Assembly: GCA_023639215.1 (NCBI GenBank)
Contig: CP097899.1
Span: 2,047,001 to 2,111,000 of the forward strand
Source of the DNA: Candidatus Pristimantibacillus lignocellulolyticus
Lineage (GTDB): Bacteria > Bacillota > Bacilli > Paenibacillales > Paenibacillaceae
Length of the DNA: 64,000 nucleotides
Direction: 5' to 3'
Shown: positions 27,491-34,986 of the stretch, in pieces
Numbering within the stretch: position 1 is the first letter of the stretch
Layout of the letters: every line of letters starts with the position of its first letter
Notes under the pieces: model-generated
What the model was told of the DNA's origin: nothing
Database searches by the model: none
Seen by the model: the letters and a program-made list of their open reading frames with translations, nothing else
Made by a program: the position numbers and the translations under genes

Positions 27491-27678
27491 GAGGTAGTTC
27501 AAAACATGCACTCGTGATCACGATGATTATGCTAACGCAGCACATTCGACATCGAATATGCCCCCCCATCGAAAGCCTGCGTGTGCTCACGTACACAAAA
27601 CGTACGCTGTGCTACTCGTTTCCGCTGTGGGTCATCTTCTTGGTGCTGACAAGCGGATGTTTTGAACTTTCATTGTAA
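27491..27678. repeat. Fold-back repeat, copy A (188 bp)
   Basis: First of two tandem copies. Ends are imperfect inverted repeats: GTTCAAAACATGCACTCGTG at the left and the complement of GTTCAAAACATCCGCTTGTC at the right. The core has a small ATTCGA/TCGAAT hairpin and a conserved stretch with CGAAAGCCTGCGTGTGCTCA and ACGTACGCTGTGCTACTCG. It is visibly richer in G and C than its surroundings and has no ribosome binding site or credible protein. Confidence 0.9.
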
Positions 27679-27866
27679 GAGGTAGTTCAAAACATGCACT
27701 CGTGATCACGATGATTATGCTAACGCAGCATATTCGACATCGAATATGCCCCCCCATCGAAAGCCTGCGTGTGCTCACGTACACAAAACGTACGCTGTGC
27801 TACTCGTTTCCGCTGTGGGTCATCTTCTTGGTGCTGACAAGCGGATGTTTTGAACTTTCATTGTAA
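27679..27866. repeat. Fold-back repeat, copy B (188 bp)
   Basis: Direct tandem copy of the preceding 188 bp. I see a single difference (C to T in the stretch before ATTCGA), so the duplication is recent or kept homogeneous. Confidence 0.92.
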
Positions 27867-27933
27867 GAGGTAGTTCAAAATGGGGGCTTTGATAACGATG
27901 ACTGGCTCCGAAGTGGATTCGACATCGAATATG
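27867..27933. repeat. Fold-back repeat, partial copy C (5' part only)
   Basis: Starts GAGGTAGTTCAAAATGGGGG and continues CTTTGATAACGATGA, then ends after ATTCGACATCGAATATG. Its arm resembles that of the copy at 42661 more than copies A and B. The core and 3' arm are missing. 27998-28189 holds no convincing gene. Confidence 0.75.
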
Positions 27934-27958
27934 AATTGAACATGGGAAGAGAAGTAGA

Positions 27959-27997
27959 AAGACAGGTAATCACGCAGGTGATTCCTTGTCTTTTTTT
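27959..27997 (+). terminator. Hairpin terminator
   Basis: AAGACAGGTAATCAC and GTGATTCCTTGTCTT pair around GCAG, followed by a run of T residues. It probably ends transcripts that cross the fold-back repeats. Confidence 0.75.
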
Positions 27998-28189
27998 GCA
28001 GTATTTTGCGATATGATTCCACAGAGTTTCCAGTTTCGTCAATTTCCGGGGAAATAATGTAGATGATTTTTCTAGTAAGTGTTCTCTTATTTGTGCATAA
28101 TTAAGTGAAATGAGTAGTGTGACAAAGAAGAGATTAACAAGATTACCTCTATATGAGAAGATAATATTTAATAGAAATGAGAGAAAATC

Positions 28190-28942
28190 ATGAACAACAT
28201 AACATTTGAACAGATACATATATTGGGGCATTTAATTAAAGAAAATGAAATTTACCGACAATACCATTACCCAGAAATGCTAAATCGCTATGATAGCAAT
28301 TTTATAGAGTGGATGAAGATGCCGACATTAACACAATTTCAAGATGTTGAACAATCATTAAAAACTTTTCATCAAGCGAATAATCAGCAACATATTAAAT
28401 TCATTTTCCCCGCCAATGAAAAGATCTCAGAAGAGATTACGAAGTACTTAACGACAGAAAGCTATACGATTGGCTTTTTAGAATTGTACGCGATTCAACC
28501 AAGTGTGTTCACAGTTGCGAAAAATGTAGCCATCGACGTTGAGCTCGTTACAGATTCTAATATAGAGCACTTTTTGAAGCTGCAATATGATGAAGATTTG
28601 AAGTATGGTGAGGGCTTTGCCAAAGATAAGCAGCATTTACTCCTACGTCAATTTCAAGATAGAAGTAAGCAGCAAATCATTGCATACTATGACGGTATCC
28701 CCTCTGGATCAGCCGAAATTATTGAACAAGCTGAAACGGTAGAAATTGATAATTTATTTGTAATCGGAGAGTTGCAGCGTAACGGCATCGGTGGTCAGAT
28801 TCAGCGATTTGTGATGGATAAGTATGAACATAAAACTGTTATTCTACTTGCAGATGGTGAGGATACAGCGAGAGAAATGTATCAAAAGCAAAATTATGAA
28901 TATCAAGGATTCCGATTCGAAGTGTTGAAAGTTGAAAATTAA
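28190..28942 (+). CDS. GNAT family N-acetyltransferase
   Basis: A 250-residue protein with a two-part layout. Residues 1-120 form a DUF5613-like N-terminal region; residues 125-250 form the GNAT domain, with VEIDNLFVIGELQRNGIGGQIQRFV as the acetyl-CoA-binding motif (R/QxxGxG/A) and the late AREMYQKQNYEYQGFRFEVL typical of the fold. It is cytoplasmic and its substrate is unknown. Start ATG has GAGAGAAAATC upstream, a modest site. Monocistronic. Confidence 0.8.
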   Translation: MNNITFEQIHILGHLIKENEIYRQYHYPEMLNRYDSNFIEWMKMPTLTQFQDVEQSLKTFHQANNQQHIKFIFPANEKISEEITKYLTTESYTIGFLELYAIQPSVFTVAKNVAIDVELVTDSNIEHFLKLQYDEDLKYGEGFAKDKQHLLLRQFQDRSKQQIIAYYDGIPSGSAEIIEQAETVEIDNLFVIGELQRNGIGGQIQRFVMDKYEHKTVILLADGEDTAREMYQKQNYEYQGFRFEVLKVEN

Positions 28943-29066
28943 AGGTTTTATTTTTAATTTATAGTTACAAGGAAACAATGACTATGATATGATATCGAAG
29001 GCTGTTCAAGATAAGCCATATATAATTCTAAATAACATATCATTTTAATTAAAGCCGGGGGCAACT

Positions 29067-29684
29067 ATGACAACACATTCAAATCAATCGGTAAAAATCA
29101 TGACAGCAGATCCAGGAGCAATTGGCCTATTTGGATTGGCAATCGTAACACTTGTTGCATCTTCGCAAAAGCTTGGAATAACTTCAGGACTCAGCTTCGT
29201 TATTCCATGGGCTATTTTTCTAGGTGCATTCGCCCAGCTCTTTGCAGCAATCCAAGATGCGAAACATAATAATACTTTTGGTATGACAGCTTTCGCAGCT
29301 TATGGCTTTTTTTGGCTTGGGGTGGGCAGTAGTTGGTTAATAAAGCTAGGAGCGTTCGGTCCAATATTAATGGGCGACGTAGATAGTAAACAATTAGGAT
29401 TTGCGTTTCTGGGTTATCTAATTTTCACTTTATTTATGACGATCGGTGCGATGGAAACACATAAAGTACTCTTTATTATTTTTGTGTTAATTGATTTTCT
29501 TTTCATAGGATTGACACTTGATGCATTTGGAGTCGCACCTCATATATTCCATACGCTAGCGGCTTATGCTGAGCTTGGAATTGCTATCATGTCATTATAT
29601 GGATGCGGTGCATCTGTACTAAATATTCATTTTGGACGTACGTTCCTTCCACTTGGTTCACCATTTGGTATTTTTAAAAAGTAA
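29067..29684 (+). CDS. SatP/YaaH-family acetate transporter
   Basis: A 205-residue inner-membrane protein of the GPR1/FUN34/YaaH (SatP) family, which moves acetate or succinate with protons. Six membrane segments are visible. The N-terminal signature NPAPLGL appears as DPGAIGLFGLA, and FAAIQDAKHNNTFGMTAFAAYGFFW is the expected helix 2-3 region. Start ATG has GGGGGCAACT upstream, and a terminator follows. Acetate is the best-supported substrate of the family. Confidence 0.85.
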   Translation: MTTHSNQSVKIMTADPGAIGLFGLAIVTLVASSQKLGITSGLSFVIPWAIFLGAFAQLFAAIQDAKHNNTFGMTAFAAYGFFWLGVGSSWLIKLGAFGPILMGDVDSKQLGFAFLGYLIFTLFMTIGAMETHKVLFIIFVLIDFLFIGLTLDAFGVAPHIFHTLAAYAELGIAIMSLYGCGASVLNIHFGRTFLPLGSPFGIFKK

Positions 29685-29718
29685 ATAAGGTAGCTAATTT
29701 TGCTTAGCTACGTTAAAA

Positions 29719-29759
29719 AACCTCTTATGTCCACTAGTAGTAGACATAAGAGGTTCTTT
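29719..29759. terminator. Bidirectional terminator
   Basis: AACCTCTTATGTC (29719-29731) and GACATAAGAGGTT (29743-29755) form a perfect 13-bp stem with T-rich sequence on the right and A-run on the left. It serves satP-like and CPBP genes. Confidence 0.85.
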
Positions 29760-29797
29760 TCTATATGTATAGCAAAAGATCACTTAGCTTAAGAACT

Positions 29798-30511
29798 TTA
29801 CAGACCTATAGCAATAATAATAGTGAAACCATTAATAAGACCGTGTACGATAATTGCGGGCCAAATTGAACCAGTGCGTTCATAGATCCAAGCTAATACT
29901 AATCCGTCTAAAAAGTTTATTGGCATCGTGTTAGTTGTTGGATAATGAGCGATCATAAAAATAAATGCACTTACAATCAATCCTCCACCAAAGCCAATCC
30001 TATTTCGAAGCCAGCGATAAATAAAACCACGATAAAATATTTCCTCATAAATAGGAGAGATGACTGCTGCCGAGATCAAAGCAATAGCTATTGAGAATGG
30101 GCTAAGATTTTGCATAAGACTTTCAGTTTTACTATTCTCTGTTGGATTACCAAGATAGCTTGTAATAACTAATATTACAGTTCCAATAATCATTAGAAAA
30201 GCCGTGGTCAACAAAATAGTTTTCCAATGTGCCGTCGGAAAGCGACGTAATCCTAATTCACCCCAAGTTAGACGTTGAGGATAAATAGCAATAAAGTACA
30301 CACCGAGCATTAAAACGATAGCTATCGTTAGTCCCGTTAACGTTCCAGAGTATAGCGTGTTATCAAACCAAACATTATATACGGATTGTATATAAGTTTT
30401 TACGAAAAACATTACAATAATAAATTCAAGAAAAATAACACAGGCGAAAGTTTTCCAGTTCCAAGGATCATCATTTCTCAGTTTTGTAGTTCGTTGGGGC
30501 AATAATGTCAT
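29798..30511 (-). CDS. CPBP family intramembrane glutamic endopeptidase
   Basis: A 237-residue membrane protein of the CPBP/Abi (CAAX-protease-like) family. The motif EEIFYRGFIYRWL carries the catalytic Glu-Glu and Arg, followed by a conserved His in FMIAHYP and another in PAIIVHGLINGF. An ATG at 30535 is in frame, but AGAGGAG precedes the ATG at 30511, which is preferred. It is divergent from a MerR regulator, and its promoter has the over-long 19-bp spacer typical of MerR-activated genes, so it is probably induced by that regulator. Such proteins serve in peptide processing or self-protection; the substrate here is unknown. Confidence 0.85.
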   Translation of the reverse strand: MTLLPQRTTKLRNDDPWNWKTFACVIFLEFIIVMFFVKTYIQSVYNVWFDNTLYSGTLTGLTIAIVLMLGVYFIAIYPQRLTWGELGLRRFPTAHWKTILLTTAFLMIIGTVILVITSYLGNPTENSKTESLMQNLSPFSIAIALISAAVISPIYEEIFYRGFIYRWLRNRIGFGGGLIVSAFIFMIAHYPTTNTMPINFLDGLVLAWIYERTGSIWPAIIVHGLINGFTIIIAIGL

Positions 30512-30546
30512 CGTAAGTTCTCCTCTATTGTTCATGATATAATACG

Positions 30547-30577
30547 ACTATACTAGGTGACGTAGGGGAACCTGCAA
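30547..30577 (-). promoter_or_regulatory. MerR-type promoter with 19-bp spacer driving the CPBP gene
   Basis: On the minus strand, TTGCAG (30577-30572) and TATAGT (30552-30547) are separated by 19 bases, which contain the dyad-like AGGT...ACCT and the TTCCCCTACGT core. Over-long spacers of 19 bp are diagnostic of promoters untwisted by MerR-family activators. Confidence 0.65.
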
Positions 30578-30596
30578 GCTAATTTTGGAGGTAAGT

Positions 30597-31334
30597 ATGA
30601 ATTACTGGACGACAGGGCAAGTTTCTAAGCAACATCATGTTTCGGTGCGTACACTTCGCTATTATGATCAAATTGGTTTGTTGCAGCCAAGCTATAAGAA
30701 TGAGATTGGACGACGCTTTTATTCAGAAGAAGATTTGTTTACTTTAGAGAAGATAACAGTTCTAAAATCTCTATCACTATCACTAGAAGATATTCAATCC
30801 GTACTATTAAACTTTTCATATCGAGAGATTTTGGTGGCACATTATAATCATTTACAAGTTCAGTTAGCTGATCTACAGCAAAGCATTGCCAATACTACCT
30901 CGTTAATTAATATTGCTGATATAGAAGGTGAACTTAGCTGGCAACATATTTCACATCTCGTCGAGAAGAGTAAAGATAGAGAACATCGATGGACAGATTA
31001 TTTCAGTAAAGATGAGAATATTATCCTTGAAAAAACATTACCGAGTATAGAGCAGAACAGTTTACAAATACAACAATACATAAGGCTTATTAAGCAGATT
31101 GAAAAATACATGGCATTAGGCATTCCTCCAGAAAGTAAAGAAGGACATGCTATTGCGGAAGAATTAGTAATGATGTCCGATGAAACCTTTGGGGGAGACC
31201 AAGAACTAATAGAAAAGTTTTGGGAGATACGTAAGAAACCAACCGAGGAGACAGGACTATATCCTGTGTCGCCTGATGTCATTGATTTCGTTGAACGTTG
31301 TATTGTAAATTGGACGGAGTTGCATCAACCATAG
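30597..31334 (+). CDS. MerR family transcriptional regulator, TipA-like
   Basis: A 245-residue MerR activator. The N-terminal domain reads MNYWTTGQVSKQHHVSVRTLRYYDQIGLLQPSYKN with the winged helix through about residue 72, then a long dimerisation helix. The C-terminal 150 residues form a mostly helical ligand domain of TipAS type (ending TEETGLYPVSPDVIDFVE). A TTG at 30585 is in frame, but GGAGG at 30587-30591 sets the ATG of 30597. It probably activates the divergent CPBP peptidase gene when it binds an antibiotic-like ligand; this is inferred from gene order and promoter geometry. Confidence 0.85.
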   Translation: MNYWTTGQVSKQHHVSVRTLRYYDQIGLLQPSYKNEIGRRFYSEEDLFTLEKITVLKSLSLSLEDIQSVLLNFSYREILVAHYNHLQVQLADLQQSIANTTSLINIADIEGELSWQHISHLVEKSKDREHRWTDYFSKDENIILEKTLPSIEQNSLQIQQYIRLIKQIEKYMALGIPPESKEGHAIAEELVMMSDETFGGDQELIEKFWEIRKKPTEETGLYPVSPDVIDFVERCIVNWTELHQP

Positions 31335-31479
31335 TAACTTCAACAGTAATAATCTGATGGAAGGTACCTAGCTACTTAATAAGTAAAAAATGATCTACTT
31401 CGGGTGTAATTTTTTATTCGGAAAGCAATAATGTATAATGAATTAATGATCGAAAATCAGCTTTTATAAGGAGTGGTGT

Positions 31480-32217
31480 ATGATGGGTAGACTAACAGGT
31501 AAAGTTGCGATTATTACAGGTGGAGCACGCGGTATGGGTGAATCTCATGTAAGAAAATTTATTGCTGAAGGTGCAAAAGTAGTAATTACAGACCTAAATG
31601 AGGAAAGTGGTAACGCACTTGCAAATGAATTAGGTGAAAATGCTACATTCGTAAAACAAGATGTTACTAGTGCTGCTGATTGGGAGAAAGTTATTGCTGA
31701 AACTGAAAATGCTTTTGGTCCAGTAAATATTCTAGTTAACAATGCTGGTATTAGCATGAATGTTTCTATCGCAGACATGACAGAAGCACAATATCGCAAA
31801 ATTGTGGATATTAATCAGGTTTCTGTTTTCCTAGGCATGAAAGCTGTTCTTCCTTCCATGCAAAAAACTGAGAATGGCTCCATTGTAAATATTTCATCAA
31901 TGAATGGTCTAGTTGCTGGTGCAATTGGCTACACTGATACGAAGTTTGCGGTTCGTGGTATGTCCAAAGCTGCTGCAATTGAATTTGCTAACTATGGTAT
32001 TCGTGTAAACTCTGTTCATCCAGGTGTTATTGAAACTCCAATGGTTACACAAGGTGATGCTGCAGAAGTGATTAAGGAATTTGCAAAACATATCCCATTG
32101 AAACGTGTTGCGCAATCAGAAGAAGTTTCTAACCTTGTATTATTCTTAGCTTCAGATGAATCGAGCTATTCAACTGGGTCAGAATTTGTCATTGATGGTG
32201 GCTTAACTGCGAGATAA
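31480..32217 (+). CDS. SDR family oxidoreductase, glucose/hydroxysteroid dehydrogenase-like
   Basis: A 245-residue classical SDR. TGGARGMG is the cofactor motif, VITDLNEE with Asp suggests NAD, NNAG follows near residue 88, and the catalytic Ser is in NISSMNG with YTDTK as Tyr/Lys. The C-terminal SYSTGSEFVIDGGLTAR is typical of 20-beta-hydroxysteroid or cyclopentanol dehydrogenase-like enzymes, though such names do not prove substrate. ATG at 31480 or 31483; AAGGAG lies before both. Monocistronic, with a terminator after it. Confidence 0.85.
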   Translation: MMGRLTGKVAIITGGARGMGESHVRKFIAEGAKVVITDLNEESGNALANELGENATFVKQDVTSAADWEKVIAETENAFGPVNILVNNAGISMNVSIADMTEAQYRKIVDINQVSVFLGMKAVLPSMQKTENGSIVNISSMNGLVAGAIGYTDTKFAVRGMSKAAAIEFANYGIRVNSVHPGVIETPMVTQGDAAEVIKEFAKHIPLKRVAQSEEVSNLVLFLASDESSYSTGSEFVIDGGLTAR

Positions 32218-32266
32218 TCTTTGATTATCGAATAGTTAGTAATCGTTATATACTTAGATCACATAT

Positions 32267-32312
32267 AGCCGAGTAATTTTCAGGTTCGTATCTGAAGATT
32301 ACTCGGCTTTTC
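32267..32312 (+). terminator. Terminator of the SDR gene
   Basis: AGCCGAGTAAT and ATTACTCGGCT form the outer stem and TTCAG/CTGAA the inner, followed by TTTTCTT. The stretch from 32313 to 32499 shows no gene, only a small AGCCA/TGGCT hairpin. Confidence 0.85.
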
Positions 32313-32499
32313 TTGTGTAATAGCAGATAGCACGGCATATAATAACTCAATTATACAAAAAACCTCGTAATAAAAGAGGGATATTTTGTTATATATAGAA
32401 GTGTATTGTAGTTACATGTTTCGGATTCATGTAAGCCAGAAGTATGGCTGATCATCCAAACGTCTAACTGAAAATAAGAATGTAGAGGAGGAGTTTTAT

Positions 32500-32607
32500 A
32501 TGAAAATGCAGAGTATGGTTATTTTAAATAGATGTGAGGAATTAGGGAAAATTCGAGGAGGATTAAGAAATGAAGCTAGAAGATTTGGGGTGGAATCCCT
32601 ACTTTGA
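32500..32607 (+). CDS. Small ORF (35 aa) overlapping the rsgA start
   Basis: A 35-codon frame that begins MKMQSMVILNRCEELGKIRG and ends at a TGA inside rsgA (38 bases after the rsgA ATG). It has a very strong ribosome binding site, AGAGGAGGAG, 6 bases before its ATG. No homology is recognised. Because its translation crosses the rsgA Shine-Dalgarno sequence and start, it could couple or tune RsgA synthesis. Expression is unproved. Confidence 0.4.
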   Translation: MKMQSMVILNRCEELGKIRGGLRNEARRFGVESLL

Positions 32608-33637
32608 AAACCAAATAGCGGAGAAAAATTATTCGAGAAATCAGTTAGGTCGTGTCGTTGCTGAATATAAGCATTTGTATAAAGTCCATTCAGAGGATGG
32701 GGAATATCTTGCAGAAGTAACTGGCAAGTTACGTCATCAGGCGACTAATCGAGCAATGTTTCCTGCTGTTGGGGACTGGGTTGTTGTAAGAGAGCTTGTA
32801 GGTGAGTCGAAAAAGCTAATTCAAGAGATTCTACCTAGGCACAGTAAATTTTCACGAAAAGTAGCAGGTGGAGTTACTGAAGAGCAAATTGTAGCTGCTA
32901 ATGTAGATACGCTGTTTCTTGTTAATGCGCTTAATCATGATTTTAATGTAAGAAGAATTGAACGTGCCCTTATTCTTGCATGGGAAGGCGGAGCACAGCC
33001 AGTTATTATATTAAGTAAGGGTGACCTATGTGATGATATAGCCTCCAAAATTAGTGAGGTAGAGTCTGTAGCTTTAGGTGTCCCTACTCATGTAATTACG
33101 GCAATTGAAGAGGATGGTTGTGAGGCAGTTCGTCAGTATATTCAGCCTGGTAAAACGATAGCATTGATCGGATCATCGGGAGTCGGAAAATCTACTTTGA
33201 TCAATCGAATACTAGGTGAAGAAATTCAACGAGTCAATGAAGTACGCGAAGGCGATGACCGAGGCAAGCATACGACTACCCATCGACAACTGCTGCTTAT
33301 TCCTGAAGGTGGAATAATTATGGATACACCAGGAATGAGAGAGCTACAGTTATGGGATGCAGATGATGGTGTTACAAGTACGTTTGAAGATGTTGATAAT
33401 TTAATAGCACAATGTCGATTTAACGATTGTAACCACAATAATGAGCCTGGTTGTGCTATAAATGCAGCGCTATCCAGTGGTGAGTTAGCACAGAGTCGCT
33501 ATAATAACTACTTGAAAATGAATCGAGAACTAGCGTATATCAATAGCAAAGCATCTGATAACTTAAAGCATGTACAGAAGTCAAAAGGGAAACAGATTAG
33601 TATGTTTTTGAAAAGTAAGAACAAGGAGATTTACTGA
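32570..33637 (+). CDS. rsgA: Ribosome small subunit-dependent GTPase A
   Basis: A 355-residue circularly permuted GTPase that checks maturation of the 30S subunit. An N-terminal OB-fold (about 20-100, with AMFPAVGDWVVV) is followed by the permuted GTPase domain: G4-like LSKGDL, P-loop GSSGVGKST from residue 201, G3 DTPGMRE from 252. A C-terminal zinc motif has Cys282, Cys287, His289 and Cys295. Length and order match RsgA. Many Bacillota carry a second RsgA next to the PASTA kinase gene; this copy lacks that context and may be a paralogue. Start ATG has GAGGAGG upstream, overlapped by a small ORF. Confidence 0.9.
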   Translation: MKLEDLGWNPYFENQIAEKNYSRNQLGRVVAEYKHLYKVHSEDGEYLAEVTGKLRHQATNRAMFPAVGDWVVVRELVGESKKLIQEILPRHSKFSRKVAGGVTEEQIVAANVDTLFLVNALNHDFNVRRIERALILAWEGGAQPVIILSKGDLCDDIASKISEVESVALGVPTHVITAIEEDGCEAVRQYIQPGKTIALIGSSGVGKSTLINRILGEEIQRVNEVREGDDRGKHTTTHRQLLLIPEGGIIMDTPGMRELQLWDADDGVTSTFEDVDNLIAQCRFNDCNHNNEPGCAINAALSSGELAQSRYNNYLKMNRELAYINSKASDNLKHVQKSKGKQISMFLKSKNKEIY

Positions 33638-33666
33638 ACGGATTAAGCATTAGGGAGGGGAAAAAT

Positions 33667-33828
33667 ATGAACCATAAAAGGTACATTGTTACTTCATTTA
33701 TTGGATCGTTAATTTTATTACTCTCTTTTTTTCTTGGCATATTTACAATTGTTATTATGATATTTCCGTTCGTTTGGTTTTATATTTACCGTATGTTAGA
33801 TAAAGTTGGACGATCTGATACGCAGTAG
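33667..33828 (+). CDS. Small membrane protein (53 aa), unknown
   Basis: A 53-residue ORF starting MNHKRYIVTSFIGSLILLLS, with hydrophobic stretches covering about residues 8-44 (one long or two short membrane helices) and a charged end DKVGRSDTQ. A strong AGGGAGGGG site lies 6 bases before the ATG. It follows rsgA by 29 bases and is probably co-transcribed. No family recognised. Confidence 0.6.
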   Translation: MNHKRYIVTSFIGSLILLLSFFLGIFTIVIMIFPFVWFYIYRMLDKVGRSDTQ

Positions 33829-33906
33829 AGAACCAACCTTAACAAAAAAGTAATTAATGCGATCAACATAATAGATGTTAAAAAGAAGTGTATCCATGTT
33901 AATGTA

Positions 33907-33953
33907 ATGCAGCCCAATTGTTAATACCGTTAACAATTGGGCTGCATTTTTTT
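33907..33953. terminator. Bidirectional terminator
   Basis: GCAGCCCAATTGTTAA and TTAACAATTGGGCTGC form a perfect 16-bp stem around TACCG, followed by seven T residues. It separates the rsgA transcript from the convergent kinase gene. Confidence 0.9.
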
Positions 33954-34986
33954 ATGATATAGGTAATGTAATCGTAGACGTTGTACCTTTTCCCAGTTCA
34001 CTTTCAACAGTAATCGTTCCACCATGCATTTCAACAATCTTTTTCACGATGGAAAGACCTAATCCATTGCCACCTTTGGAGCGTTCTCTTGCATGGTCTG
34101 CTTTGTAAAAACGCTCGAAAATATGAAGTTGGTCTTGCTTTGCAATTCCAATTCCAGTATCTGTAATAAGGATAATAGCTTGCTCTTCTGCTTGTCTTAA
34201 AGAGATCGTTATCGTCCCGTCAGATGGAGTGAATTTGATACTATTATGAATAATGTTAGTCCATACTTGGCTCATTAGATCCTCATCAGCAATGATTGAG
34301 ACTTTATCCAATGAGATATCTAATACTAAGTTTTTCTGTGTCCAATTCGGTTCGCATGCCAAAATAATCGATTTAATTTGCTGATTGAGAAAATAGTGCT
34401 TTTTCTCAAAGGGATGTTGATCAGATTCAAGTGAAGTTAGTTTCATTAGATTATCACTGAGTTTAGATAGTCGTCGGCTTTCTGTCTCAATAATATTGAG
34501 ATAATGACTACTTTCTTCGGTAGAAAGGTTATTATGTTGTAATGCTTGGGCAAACCCCACAATAGAAGTCAGTGGTGACTGGATTTCATGAGAGACATTT
34601 GAAATGAACTCTTGACGTAAATCTTCCATTTGCTGTAATTGCTTCGTCATATGATTGAAATGGTCTACTAGTTGAGTTAATTCACTTCGTTGGTTGACCG
34701 AAAAATCTAAAGATACATTGAAATCGCCACTTGCTACTTTACGTAAAGCGACATTAATTTCTTGATAAATGTAACGATGCTTATTGCGTGTGAATAAGTG
34801 AATGATTCCACTGAGTATGAACATCACGAATATGCCGGTGATCGTCATTGCGACAAAGCGTACATAGTCTGACATCTCAATCTGAATTTGCTGAACTAAT
34901 AGGTAAGCGATTGAAAAACTCGCGATAATAAGGGAAAAGAAGAAAATCTGCATGAGAATATGTTTAAGGACATTTAAGGTTTTCAT
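33952..34986 (-). CDS. Sensor histidine kinase
   Basis: A 344-residue kinase with two membrane segments (about 8-30 and 44-66) and a very short extracytoplasmic loop. A HAMP domain follows, then the H-box with His133 in SNVSHEIQSPLTS, and HATPase_c with N-box NIIHNSIKF and G-boxes DTGIGI and GNGLGLSIV. The open frame extends to 35019, but the ATG at 34986 overlaps the response regulator stop as ATGA and gives a normal start. The short loop suggests sensing within the membrane or through the ABC exporter encoded upstream in the same operon. Confidence 0.87.
   Translation of the reverse strand: MKTLNVLKHILMQIFFFSLIIASFSIAYLLVQQIQIEMSDYVRFVAMTITGIFVMFILSGIIHLFTRNKHRYIYQEINVALRKVASGDFNVSLDFSVNQRSELTQLVDHFNHMTKQLQQMEDLRQEFISNVSHEIQSPLTSIVGFAQALQHNNLSTEESSHYLNIIETESRRLSKLSDNLMKLTSLESDQHPFEKKHYFLNQQIKSIILACEPNWTQKNLVLDISLDKVSIIADEDLMSQVWTNIIHNSIKFTPSDGTITISLRQAEEQAIILITDTGIGIAKQDQLHIFERFYKADHARERSKGGNGLGLSIVKKIVEMHGGTITVESELGKGTTSTITLPIS

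Noticed and set aside
27403..27678. Plus-strand open frame across the permease end and repeat copy A
   Set aside because: It reads through the end of a real gene in another frame and into a structured repeat; no ribosome binding site and no protein-like composition.
27491..27866. Possible CRISPR array or minisatellite
   Set aside because: Only two direct copies of 188 bp with no spacers and no cas genes.
27875..28231. Minus-strand open frame (118 codons) with a stretch resembling KLTKLETLWNHI of transposases
   Set aside because: It overlaps the partial repeat C and a terminator, has no ribosome binding site, and the resemblance to IS630-type ends is too weak to call.
32400..32499. Possible riboswitch upstream of rsgA
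   Set aside because: Only a small AGCCA/TGGCT hairpin is seen; no conserved core of any known class and no terminator or sequestering stem.
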